64,000 bases of DNA, taken from NCBI GenBank assembly GCA_008508345.1, contig QNGE01002403.1, forward strand, positions 41,878-105,877, given 5' to 3'. Both the position numbers and the translations under genes were made by a program. The notes beneath the pieces were generated by a model, which saw nothing but the letters and a program-made list of their open reading frames with translations, ran no database searches and had not been told where the DNA came from. Positions 36,601 to 47,010 of the stretch are shown here, one piece after another (position 1 is the stretch's first letter; each line of letters begins with the position of its first letter). The stretch comes from Paragonimus westermani. Lineage: Eukaryota; Platyhelminthes; Trematoda; Plagiorchiida; Troglotrematidae.

Positions 36601-37509
36601 GCACTCAAGGTTGATCTATCTTTTCGAAGCCTTATCAGAAAAACACCATTACGTATGTTCACTTCAGTTGCGGCACAATTCAATAATTAGATACAAGGGA
36701 CACTACTAAACTCAGACTGAAATGATTACGCTATTAAACACGCCGATCTGTCATCCATCAGAATTGCAGACGAAATGTGAGGGTCAGCATACAGTGTGCG
36801 GTCAGGTCCAGCCTATGGTGCATGATGAAAAGTGCCTTCAAGCGACTTCCCGTTTGCAAGTTTATGCTGACGTGTCAGCACACCTAGGGTGTTTGTCGAA
36901 TGAATCACCGAAACAGTCTCAAGCGCTGTAACACTCTGCCTGTCATGACAGATCAGGTTTCGGCTTGCATTATTACAGTTTGACTCTGGCTTTGTTTCGT
37001 GTGTGTGCACGTGTTTGCATGTGCTTTCTGCGTTACATGTCACCCTGTATAATGGTTCTCTTCATTTCATTGTATTAATTCGCATTTGAGAAAGGTTGCT
37101 TTTTATTTTCGGAATAGAGTCCCTATCCATTTGTGCTTATTTCAGTGTAGTTACTATTACTATGGTTTCGAATTATTTTTCTACCAAAACTGCGCACTAA
37201 TTCGTATAGCAATTCTACGACGTTATCAACAGTGCTACTGAGGCCCTTTCACGTGATCCCACGAATGTCAAAGCGCTTTATCGTCGTGCCAAAGCTTATA
37301 CTGAAACCTGGGATTTGAATTTGGCTGCCGATGATTTACGCAACGTTGCCAAGCTGATGCCTGAAATGTCTGAAACGGTGGCATCTGAACTGAAGGCGTT
37401 AGAATTGAAACGATCAGAGCAGGAATTGAAAGAGCGGCGAATGCTGGCTGGCAAGTTGTCTATGCAGTCTTCGTCCCACTCCACACCGCGACCAGACGTC
37501 AACAGCTAA
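21313..37509 (+). CDS. AIP: AIP-like cochaperone (FKBP-like domain plus TPRs), four exons
   Basis: Joined exons 21313-21687, 24042-24292, 31818-32085 and 37210-37509 give 397 residues. Animal AIP is a cytosolic Hsp90/Hsp70 cochaperone for the AH receptor and other clients. It has an FKBP-like domain without clear isomerase activity, three TPR motifs and a C-terminal helix. The match is strong along the protein: QTVLDDTRKYGKTMEI (human TVLDDSRARGKPMEL), AAKHCCGLMGFQEQGGLGYP (human QRHCCGVAQMREHSSLGHA), VEEKAKLVPVLREEGNQLY, GAAAKYREAL, KALYRRAKAY (the Hsp90-tail-binding Lys is K319) and SELKALELK. All introns are GT-AG and phases agree (0, 2, 0). About 55 residues precede the conserved start, unlike human AIP (330 residues). 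An in-frame TAA lies 6 bases before the chosen ATG, so no in-frame start lies further upstream unless there is another 5' exon. Similarity to AIPL1 is expected; AIP is the better name in an invertebrate. Confidence 0.92.
21688..24041 (+). other. AIP-like gene, intron 1
   Basis: 2354 bp. It contains a (TA)n tract at 23485-23501 and the (CT)n acceptor tract. I recognise no coding element in it. Confidence 0.7.
24042..24292 (+). CDS. AIP: AIP-like gene, coding exon 2
   Basis: 251 bp, starting FWEHCLGTMLPGEVASF after the acceptor aattcag and ending in phase 2 inside an Arg codon at ATTCG|gtacga. The acceptor is preceded by a (CT)n tract at 24008-24024 that supplies the polypyrimidine signal. It completes the FKBP-like domain. 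If the donor is not used, the frame runs 43 more residues into a SINE-like element and stops at 24423-24425. Confidence 0.92.
24337..24530 (-). repeat. SINE-like element S3, partial
   Basis: It matches the full copy at 38555-38955: AAGCACTAGGTTCGAGTTTCG near 24355, TTGCCACGGCTGGGGGAT near 24409, and the tRNA A-box complement GAGGCAACCGTGTTGACCA near 24446. It begins about 45 bases after the exon 2 donor. Confidence 0.75.
24541..24805 (+). repeat. SINE-like element S4
   Basis: It starts AACCAAATCCCCTACTACTC (24550) and follows the family to CAGTGGTCAACACGGTTGTC (about 24713, A-box region) and GACGAGTCTAGTG. It is inverted relative to S3, so the pair forms a tail-to-tail inverted repeat in the transcript. 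Confidence 0.75.
25940..26345 (-). repeat. Repeat X, copy 3
   Basis: The minus-strand frame at 25744-26232 is open for 162 codons. It reads FLRKMPTFFQPPTYRTRRLW, FVRSPPLGRLGIGDSVDVII, TPSTLAQQVIVMPKPSHRVN, the longest uninterrupted version of the X frame. Copies 1 and 2 have KKMPTFF*PPTW in the same place. Function and family are unknown. Confidence 0.7.
29692..30288 (-). mobile_element. RTE-type endonuclease fragment
   Basis: A 198-codon frame contains EVKDKFYHQLTNLLQSTGCA and DQLLQLCADNGLHLVGTNLR. These are the RTE/SR2-type endonuclease pattern (VKDxFYxxLxxLL, then LLQLCADxxLxLxxTNxR). The central AGDMNAQVGRLG box is degraded to RAEYPKAPTGWLG. It belongs to a subfamily different from the 13199 copy. 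Being in an intron and on the opposite strand, it is not part of the AIP-like gene. Confidence 0.65.
31818..32085 (+). CDS. AIP: AIP-like gene, coding exon 3
   Basis: 268 bp. The acceptor caatcag|T completes the split Arg codon and gives RVDIPGSVRKDTW, equivalent to the human KVESPGTYQQDPW linker. TPR1 lies at about residues 233-266 and the start of TPR2 follows (FFVNLAQCQFRLK). The donor is AAA|gtgagt, phase 0. Confidence 0.92.
32086..37209 (+). other. AIP-like gene, intron 3
   Basis: 5124 bp. It contains the tRNA-like sequence at 33410-33489 and a (CAT)n run near 34903. Otherwise nothing recognised. Confidence 0.7.
33410..33489 (+). repeat. tRNA-like sequence (pol III A and B boxes), pseudo-tRNA or SINE head
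   Basis: TAGTTCAGCTGG at 33416-33427 is a good A box and GGTTCGAATCC at 33468-33478 a perfect B box, spaced as in a tRNA. The two ends do not pair into an acceptor stem and the anticodon arm is not convincing. I therefore call it a tRNA relic or SINE head and not a working tRNA gene. Confidence 0.6.
37210..37509 (+). CDS. AIP: AIP-like gene, last coding exon
   Basis: 300 bp including TAA. The acceptor cgtatag|CAA is weak in pyrimidines, but it restores the frame and the AIP alignment: QFYDVINSATEALSRD against human EEYYEVLDHCSSILNK. It holds the end of TPR2, TPR3 (with K319) and the C-terminal helix, then a Ser-rich tail ending RPDVNS. No clear AATAAA is seen directly downstream. Confidence 0.9.
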   Translation, partial: QFYDVINSATEALSRDPTNVKALYRRAKAYTETWDLNLAADDLRNVAKLMPEMSETVASELKALELKRSEQELKERRMLAGKLSMQSSSHSTPRPDVNS

Positions 37510-38526
37510 TCTCAGACAGAGAGAGGAGTGTGCTGTTTGTCCGTCGGTATCTGTCCAACTAAAACCTCCCTTCGTTCAATTTTGTGGGTGCTGTCGTATA
37601 AGTCTCTGTTGAGAGCTAATGCTTCTCGGCTTGACCTCCACCAGATTAGAGCGACGCTCGAGTACACGTGACACCCAATCGACATATTTTATTTATCCAT
37701 CATTCCCGTTGTATCTGGCGCATGTTGGAAGTCATACTGGTGCATATGTGACCACAGTATTTCTGGTTGGGCGCTGATGTTGTACTCAGACCGCATTCGT
37801 TCAATCTCGTCAATCCATCCAACCACAATTTGGCACATTTTTATCGTTTTGTTGCCTTTGTTGGAAAGCCTCGTGGCAGAAATCAATCGTAAGATACGAA
37901 CAAGGACCTCCGCTCGCTTTCATTCTACGAAACATTTCCACAGCATATTTTACTGTTTATCTCGTGCACAGTGGTGAAACATCAGTTGTGATGTACTACG
38001 TCCCATTGACTGCATTAGTTATTCGGCGTCTTTTATGTCAATTTGGAATGACAACGCTGATCAGACGTTTTCCAATCAGTGATATCTACTGTAGGTGATT
38101 GCATTCATTTATTTTGTATGCTGCTGTCCGTTTTACCGGATAACTGCTAGTATTGACGATCTCTTTCAAGCTCTTTCATTCTACTTTCCACGTGCTTTTC
38201 ATGCGCTTCTTTGCTGATGTGTTGGTCAGGCGCTGCACAAGTTCGTGCGAGGTGAATTGATATGTGACTGTGGAAGTACAAGTGTTGATCAGTCCAAATT
38301 TGTTGCTTTATCGACACGTTTCCTTCTCGTGTTATCGATGTCACACAGTGTCACGCGGTTATGGATTTCCCCTTCTAAGTTGAAACTTATCTTAGAAAAC
38401 TACCGGTTCTCGCAACAAGCATCATAATAATAGTGAAGAAAAATGTTATGCTGCACGATACACGTCTCAGTTTCACTTCTACACTTCAGTGTAGCTCAGT
38501 TGCCAGTAAAGGGGTCGCGCATTATA
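37510..38526. other. AIP-like 3' flank, no recognised gene
   Basis: It presumably holds the 3' untranslated region of the AIP-like mRNA. No clear AATAAA close to the stop, and no other feature seen. Confidence 0.5.
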
Positions 38527-38985
38527 GTTGACCATCACTCACATTTGATCGCGGCGTTCGCATTCAAATAGACTTTGCAGCCAGCCTCTTTCGAAAAGAA
38601 GCACTAGACTCGAGTTTCGCTCTTATTAGAGCTCGTTAGTAGTGCATGTCCTTGCCACGGCCGGGATTTGAACTCCGGCCATTCCAATCATGAGGCAACC
38701 GTGTTGACCACTGCGCCATTGACCCCACATTAGACACGACCGAATCATCCAATCTGAACGCTCAATCACTCTCGCTTTTGAGCAATGATCAGGTTGCCCG
38801 ATCGTCTCGAGAGGAGACACGGTAACTGTCCTGTTAACTCCAATCGATAACCCCGGGATTAGCACTTCCCAGACAGGTCGAGATCACTGCTCTCATTAAA
38901 CCTGCAAGGCGATATTTTAGATTACTGATGAGTAGTCGGGGATTTGGTTTATTTTCCAGGTTGACCATCACTCACATTTGATCGC
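38527..38985 (-). repeat. SINE-like element S5, best preserved, tRNA-derived
   Basis: On the minus strand: 5' end AACCAAATCCCCGACTACTC (about 38948), a GTTAACAGGACAGTTACCGT block, then a tRNA-like A box TGGCGCAGTGGTCAACACGG (about 38700-38720) and B box GGAGTTCAAATCC (about 38665-38677), then an unrelated tail through CTTCTTTTCGAAAGAGGCTG. The A box is internal, so the tRNA-like part is not the 5' end. A perfect 26-base repeat flanks it (38527-38552 and 38960-38985). Confidence 0.75.
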
Positions 38986-39689
38986 AAACTTCGCATTCGG
39001 ATTACCCATCATCGCACATAGTTTACTATGATAATTTGGTCACCAGTACACATGGATTGGGACGTGAAAGCATTTATCCGCACATAGGGGGTGAATAATA
39101 TGTCTTGGATACTATCGTACTTGATGACTGTTTTTTTAGTCCACTGGTGCGAAATCCTCTGTCCACATTTATTTGCGGTTTACCTGTTGGCAAGCAACTG
39201 ATGGTCTGCCGATTACAATGACCTTGAACGACAAAGGTAGACCACAGGGAATTCTAAACTCAGGCTTTTTGCAGAGTTGGTGAAGTAATACAGTCTGTCT
39301 GTTTGTTTTACATGTTTCAATACGATATTTATCATGAACGTCTTGGATAACAACCCGGGACTGGATGTTTTGTTTTTCTCTCCGATATTCCTACAGAAGA
39401 CCTAAACCTCAAAAGACTGTGAGCATGATTTTCGACACGGACTGTAATTGCCTTCCACATAAACTTACTTTGTGGTGTTTTCCGCCACAGGTTTTTGAAG
39501 TGTGCGCGAGCTCCACATCCGTGTACATCTACATGATGGGCATGTTCAGAACACAGCCGTCCACTGTAGTATTTCGTGAACGTTTCGAGTTGCGAATAAA
39601 GATATCTAGGCGAACATATGTTTCCGGTAATTCACCGGTACAATTATATGAGGAGTAAGCAGAGTTGGATCGAGATACCGACCAAAATT

Positions 39690-40540
39690 GGTACAGAGAA
39701 ACGGTCATTGGTCAGTTAGTTGGCGATGGCTTGATTGGTCGGTTGCCTCACGTTTGTCCATTGGTTTGACCGCACAGGTTGGCCATCGATCCGATGGTTT
39801 TGTGGCCACGGTAGATGTAGCGTCTGAACAAACTATTTTTGATGACATAGTATCGGGCCAAGCAGCCTGATTCCGATAGCCTTGACAGTACAAAGTGTTC
39901 TAATTCGAACAATTTTGAATAGGTTGCCTTGCACGTCATATGCCACATTGAAGGCTTGATCAATTTTCCCTTGGTGCCCGCTTTCAACCAGGTGAGCGCG
40001 GATCAGTTGACTGATTCCCCGTGCCCCGGTCACCGTGGATGGTGTTGTCGGTTCGTTTCGAAAGCTGTGTTGACGTTCGACCAATATAACCTGCTCCACG
40101 GGAACAAGTGAATGAGTGATACACATAGATGAGGTCTGAACTGTCAGTCTATCTTTGTTATAAAACCTGAGAATGGGGGATGTGGAGAATTGAATACGGA
40201 GTTCAGCTGTAGCGTTGGTCCTGCTGATTGTCTGGTTGGGCCTATTTGTCAGCCATTCTGCAACATTGTCACCTTTGAACGGTACACGAATAAACACGTA
40301 CTTCTTTCCTACGTCATGCACTCCACATTTAGTTGGTACTGTGATCATGTTCCTGGCGATAAATCGTTCCGTGTAGCCGTTATTATGAAGTACGTTTTTT
40401 ATGATTTCAAGCGCACTTTCTAACTTCTCCGCTGAACTAATTTTGTATGCTCTATCAATCAGGCAGCCCACTAGATTTCCCTCGTTTAAATACCCCCCAA
40501 AAAACTGTCCACTTAACCGGTAATGAACATTTATCACTTA
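39690..40540 (-). mobile_element. Penelope-like element fragment, C-terminal with GIY-YIG endonuclease
   Basis: A 234-codon frame reads NLVGCLIDRAYKISSAEKLE, NNGYTERFIARNM, VFIRVPFKGDNVAEWLTNR and, after a frame change, AHLVESGHQGKIDQAFNVAY and AIGIRLLGPILCHQK. This is the RT-to-endonuclease linker and end of Penelope-like ORFs. The GIY-YIG core is in another frame (CSRGAGYIGRTSTQLSKR, about 40040-40095), so a frameshift has killed it. Confidence 0.75.
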
Positions 40541-41059
40541 TGTGAATTCGAATTCATCATCATTTTTTATTTCTTACGCCGATTTACATACTAGAAGCTA
40601 ATTTGCCTGTTATCGACCCAGGACGCCTTTCACTGAGCACTGATCATTGAATATTGAACATTATTCACTAGGTCGCTTGACGTGCGATCAATACGCGAGA
40701 GCTGCGCTTGTAGTTTGTCTTCGGACTGAGACAGTAAAAGCTCTCTTTCTGGATACCAGTGTTTTTCCTTTAAGGTCTGCTTGGAGATCGGCTCTTCGGG
40801 GTAAAACAGCGCTTACAGTATCATTGCGCCGTAAGAATCGTTCCAGTTCAATTGTGTTCGCTCGATCTCTCCGTGACATGACATTTTCGGAGGAATCATT
40901 GCATCTCAGTTGCATCCGCTCGGTCGTTCCGCGTTATAACATAGGGGTACAAAACTGCGAAAGTTTGTTTGCTGACCTGCCGTGTACTCATATAGTTGTA
41001 CTGGTGAATTACGGAAAACACGTTCTCATTATCGTAATGGGAATATGTGAAACGTGATG

Positions 41060-43739
41060 CGCTCTCTTTCTGTCTTCAATGACTAGAAGTCATTCAAAAG
41101 TCCTGTAATCACAAAGGCTGCCCTTCATATCTTTGTCTTTGAGTGCACCTTTTTGAATTTGCTTTATCATTCTTCGAATGTGTACTGCAATTTTACCGGT
41201 TTACGAACACAAATTGCAGCCAACTCCTCTGCCTGTTCACCGTCTCATTTATTGACACCAATGGTGTCGGACGAGTTTTTTTCACTACATAGCGCCACGC
41301 CAAGTCGGTTAATTCGATGTGTTTGTTACCCTATCCACAAGTTTCGTCGATCTTTAGTGCCTCAGCGTAATCTGCGAAATCAGGGCAGAAACCGCAGTAG
41401 CGTAGTTAACCGCATGCATCTATTTTTCCTCCAGGCTGTCCCGTCTTTATAGTGTGTATATGAAATCAGCGACGTTTCATAGCCTATCGCGCTTAGTGAT
41501 GCATTTTCACAGACTTCTCAGGACAGCTCGTCTGACACATTTCACGCCCCTTGCTTTCGGTGTGGCGTTTTCGCAGGGGATATAGCTAGCGCAGCCAAAA
41601 GGATTCGGCTAACCGTTTACCAAACCCCTCCAGATAGTTCTAATTATGCAAACTATGGTGACGGAACCATACCCGATCATTGTGTACGATACAGTGTGTT
41701 TGAACGTACCGTCTTCATCGTAAGCACTGAAATATGCACAGAATCGCGTTCCAGCCGTGGACTTTTTATTCGGTTAGATGGCAAAATATGGTCGTTTAGA
41801 TCGAAGCTACTCGACAGCTGGAGCTCACCACCACTAAGTACTAACGGAAAGCTGCACTAAACTATATACAAGCTTTACGTTGCATACAAAATACGCTTGG
41901 CATACTGAGAATAGTGACGCATCACCGTTACGTACATTGAGTCAGCTCGACTTCTATCGGGTTGCTTTCAGTGGATATACTTAACTTATACTACGAACTG
42001 CGTTTGTGACAGGTTGGGACTAACCATGTTTCACTTGTCTAATGACAATCGATTAGACTTCCGTGCATCCACATCGGGCGCGCTTACCTTTACGATTGGC
42101 TTTAGTCAGGTTCTTCTGATGATAAGAAGTCAACAGACGTTTTAAGGTCTACTTGGTAATCTGTTCCTGATGTATTAGGTCGTTGAAAATCCAATCATCC
42201 GTAAACACGATGGCTTGTGTTAATATAGTTTCATTGGCGACGTCAAACTTTTGAGTTCGTGGATACTGTGACGGATCCATCAGAAGCTGGTCGTTTGCCG
42301 ATTTCCTCAGCATGAGCCAGTAGCGAGACTGTTCTAATTTAGCCTTCTGCGAACAAAGGTCAATGAATTAGATTTTCACCACATCATTGAATGTTCGTTA
42401 GGAGTGTTAAATTGCTACTTGCTGCTTAGTATAACCCACCCGGTAAGTCGCAATCAACGGGTCAAGTAATGCTGACTTAGGTGGTCGCATTAATAGGACA
42501 GAATATGGGAAATACAGTCGAAATCTATACTGTACTACTAATATTTAGGATGGAAACGACTTGTCATCTGACAGTGATCGTAACTTTGTTTGATATTTTT
42601 TGGTTGCTAGCTTTTACTGCGCAAACAGAATTAACGAGACGTGAGAGCCACACCACTAGCTTCAGCGGTTTCAGGCGAGTGGAACATTGTGGTATCAAGC
42701 ATTCCAAATACGGATTACTAAGTGTGCACTCTCTGCAGTCAAAACACGTCTGTGTCCTATTCTGTTAGAACGGTTGAATATGGTAACGTTGGCCAACTGT
42801 TCTACAAAAACACCAAACCCTCCAGCCTCGAAATCGGTAGCTCATCTCTTATGAAGAAAGATATGAGGCTTTATTCGATGCAGCATTGACTGAAGTTAGA
42901 TCGGAAGTCACATGTCCACGTGGTGATAAGTTCGCGTATTAGTCACTCGGTTGTCAACGAAGTTCTCAGCGTGACGATACTGCTACACTACAGCCCAGAA
43001 GACTACATGGTTGACATATACTGAGTTCATTCACAAGAAACCTTTCAGGTTTTCGCGAAGTCAGCTGCCTCGAGATCGAGCTGAGAGTAGTGTTGAAGTA
43101 ACTACTCTCAGGATCGTTTAAGAAATGCAATGCATTTTAGTATACCCCATCCTCGTAGAGGACATACGAAAAATATGCACGAAGCTGGAAGCAATTGTTT
43201 TGTACAGTCTACCCACTTTGTATAACGAAATCCATCCTATTGCAACATGATACTGATTTCGTGTACACCATATATGGCTTCTTTGATTGTTTTAACTGAT
43301 AATAAATAGTCACCGGCATAGAAATTATCCTCCGTAACAGTCTGGGACACAAAATCCTATCCGTAGTTGACGGCAGACCTTTTTGACTCGGTTTACGCAG
43401 AGCGGTCAGCAAGTGGCACCAAGCAGGGGGAGTTCAAGTTATGTGTCTCAGATCTGTCCAAGGGGAGGCATGTTCCACCAAAGAAGGTTCCACGTCCACT
43501 CGTCATTCAGACACCTGAACCTACGGAGACATTTCGTCAATGTCTGCCGTGATAGTTACCGCATGCTTTAGAGCTCGAAGACTGACCAAAGTGTTCGTTG
43601 AACCAGGCGCTTGCGGTGATGCGTGGTTAGGAACTGCTCCTTGAGATGGAGCGGGACGGTGAAACGCCCCCTAACTTACTCGACTTATTCAAGGGTGTTC
43701 ACTCATTCGACCTCGTCTTTATTGTGTGGATACAGGAAT
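41060..43739. other. Stretch with no recognised gene
   Basis: Only short frames occur, with no domain or repeat that I recognise. Confidence 0.5.
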
Positions 43740-45750
43740 CACTGCTCATTGAAATTCTGTTGATATCCTAATTTCTCTCTGGCCACCAATACGTTTGTCG
43801 ATTCATTGACTTCATTTCCTTCAGGCCCAAGTGACCTTTATGAAAGTCCTCTGATACAGCCTTTCGTAACGCTAGTGGAATGACCAATTGATCTCTCCAA
43901 TAAAACACACTCTCAAGTTGTGTTGTTAAACCCTCCCGACTTAATAATTGATGACGAACCCCTGGTGATCGCGGCAATTACCGTGTTTTAGTGGTTTCTG
44001 GCTGCCTTGATCAGGTCCTATCGGCTTACTGGAATGGCCGATGAGGCAAGAAAACAAATCTCAGCAGCTGAAAAACTAGAATATCTTGGCAAGAAATCTG
44101 TTTGAGGAATCTTTTTACCATGGAATGACGATGAGTGATTTCATAATCGTAGGCTATTAGAACTAAACAGCATCGTTGTATGATTGTCGCTGATGATTTG
44201 GCAACTCCTTTGCACCGATCAAATGAACACTATAGATGTTGATGATCTGTAACAGTTTTGAATGTAATACCAAACGACTACTTATGCAATCTTTCGACAG
44301 TCCAGAATATGGTTAGCGCCTCCTTTTGTATTTGCAAGTATCCTTGTTCTGGTTTATTTAACAATCACGATATGCAAACAATCAGATATCCTTCCTGTTT
44401 TAAAACACCACTGATGCTGCGGTCTGCGTGATAACTTTAGACATTGGCCTCTTAATTAAAGCTCACATTAAATTCCGTAGAATACTTTCGTGCTTTTAAG
44501 ACCGATTTCATGTTTCTTTTGATTGAAGTGCAAATAATGGCTACTGTTTCGTCACAAATTTCGGTATAAAAAGACAATGATACTGAAGATAACTCAGAAT
44601 TGGTCGTAGCTCCTCTTGAAGCAAATGACAACCAAAGCTTCGTACCGATGGGGCTAAGACCTGTGTCCTTTTTCGCATATACAGAAGTCAAGGAAACTCA
44701 AATCCTACTCAATACACGCAATTAGAATACCTTACAGCATTGATGCTATCTTGGAATGAACCTCTTCTGCACTACCTGCCACATCAAATCTGTCACATTT
44801 TGTTGATGTACACCTTCTCGCGGTAAGTCGGTAGCTGTTTCACTAATCACATACTGGGATGTTCCAGCTGAAGCATGTAATCCAAACGGTTGAAAATTGC
44901 ACTGAACTAATCCTCAAGATGTACTAGTCGTAGTGAGCGCCTTATAATCAGATGCCCTTAGAATCTGTAAGTATGCGTTTGTCAGGTCAGTTGTAAAAAG
45001 TACTTTGCTACCATGCAGCGCCGTCATAAAATCCTGCAGTTCCTCAGTTGTCGCTGCGCATTTTTTCAGTCTGGGCTTCTGCATCACTGTATAGTCATCA
45101 TAGGCTAGAGGCGAATTACCACAGTTATCATAACCACAACGATTAGGGTGTCTCATGTGGATGAGTTAACCTGCGAGATTATACCATTTTCCTTCGGCTC
45201 CTTAAGAACATTTTGTACGTTCTTTCAGTTTATTGGGTACTATTATGTGATTTAGAAAAGCTACGTCTCCTCATACCTCCAAGCTTACTGGTTCTAGCTT
45301 AATTTCTGTGCCATATGAACATTGGACAACTAACTTGGGCTGCTGGGTTGGACACACTCCACTGGGATCATTCTTGGAATTAGGGATTAGCGAGAGAGTA
45401 CATTTGAACCGTTAATCCCAGGATGGCTGAGATTGCTCCTGACACCAAGAATCGTTCTGGGATCAGTTCGTTATCATTATCTATCACCATTACATCAGTT
45501 TCACATTGCATGCCACGTATTTCAATCGCTGTTGATGTTAGCTTAATCCTAAGAGCCATACAGTCTACTGTTGGTTTTGAACTAGTGGATTCACGACTTC
45601 CTGTGTTCGCAGTGAATTCTTACATCTTAGCTTGAATTTTAGGTACCTGTGAACAGACTGTCAATTCCTGGATTTCAGTTGCCATGTATAAACAGAAGTG
45701 GAATGGCCTACAACATTTGTCCCTCTAACTTACCGCAAGTGGCAATTTTG
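43740..45750 (-). mobile_element. Second, unrelated Ty3/gypsy relic
   Basis: The 43768-43977 frame carries an integrase zinc-binding part (FYWRDQLVIPLALRKAVSED, HKGHLGLKEMKS, YWWPERN). The 44914-45156 frame carries RT box A (VLFTTDLTNAYLQI, with the first catalytic Asp), followed near 44880 by FQPFGLHASAGTSQYVI. Upstream, broken frames near 45250-45350 give PTQQPKLVVQCSYGTEI, compatible with the protease/gag end. No LTRs found; heavily decayed. It differs from the family at 3107-10494. Confidence 0.65.
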
Positions 45751-46879
45751 AATTTCGTATACTTTCTTAATATGATCAGGTCGACCACATAACTGGGACA
45801 TTATGAGATCGGTACGATGACTGTAGATCTAACTCACCACAAGAGAAACAATTGTAAACCTTCATTGGGCCGAGGCTGATGACTACTATATGAAGAAGCC
45901 GTGGAAATGTGTTCATTGACCAACTTCCATCAGACCTTCAAAGCGTGATCGGACTTCGATTCCAAGTCGTGATAAGGATATGCATTGCTGACAGCCTCTA
46001 ACAAGAGTGATGCTCAAGTATGGTGATTTTTTTCCGAAAGAGACTAGCTGGGGAACCTATCTGAATGCGATAGCTGAAGTTAAAAATACATCAGGTGTTT
46101 TGGTGACAGAAATTACTACCGTCATATGTTTAACTGGAGGCCCGGGTGGCCATAGGGCTGAAAGAAACTTCTGAATAAACATGTCTTCACTGCCTATGTA
46201 GATGTCATCTGTTTCTGTGGAGGCTAACTTAATCACTAGTTATATTTACACTGGCAGCTGATCGAAGAAATTATGTAACCACTTGCACTCAATTTTGCCA
46301 GCTCAACCATTTTGTGAACGGAGGGCTTGATGGCAGTGACCTAGATTGCTCAGTAAATTCGTGCACCAGAAGCGAGTGACGTTAAATAGGCGAGAACTAT
46401 CGTTGTTTGGAAGTCAGGGTCTCAGAGATAGTTCTGTAAAAGATGGAAACATAAACAAGCATGGGGCAAAAGCCCATACAGATGTACACACCAGTTGCTC
46501 CAAACAAGGCCATAATGACGTTGATCACACAGCGTTACGTTACCCTAAAATTGTTTTCCACTAGGTCACTTCGTGTATATTCATTTCGCTGACATCTGTG
46601 CGTTTTATCTCCATAATTCAAAATCCCTAAATTTTACGTCAGGATATTTTCGGACGTTGAGTTTGACTAGGTCATGAGAACGAATGAATAGTGCGGACAG
46701 ATCGGTCCGGATAGTCACCATCCTGCCCGAACCGGTGTGATGCCGGTGAATGGCGCCTGGGCGGTGAGTCGTCCGTTTTGGATTGGTACGAATCGAGAAA
46801 GTGTTCACTGGAATCGTTCCGTTTTCGTTCGGTTAGTCTCTAGTTGATCCGACATGATACAAGTGCCAAGTATCTTGTT

Positions 46880-47010
46880 TGTCGTTCCTCCTCCGCGCTA
46901 TTCAATCAGAATTCGCATCGCTTTTGCTTAGGGGTCTTGGATGTCGCTTTTTAGAGGGGATTTTGGACAGTTTGGTTACTGTTCACTGTAGAATGAATTG
47001 TCCATGGAAC
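46880..47010. repeat. Repeat Y, copy 1
   Basis: It shares ordered blocks with 63840-63998: AGTGCCAAGTAT, CTCCGCGCT, TTGCTTAGGGGTCTTGGAT and TGTTCACTGTAGAATGAATT followed by TCCATGG. Family unknown. Confidence 0.55.

Noticed and set aside
40647..41057. 136-codon plus-strand frame
   Set aside because: No recognisable protein features, and a competing frame on the other strand; judged chance.
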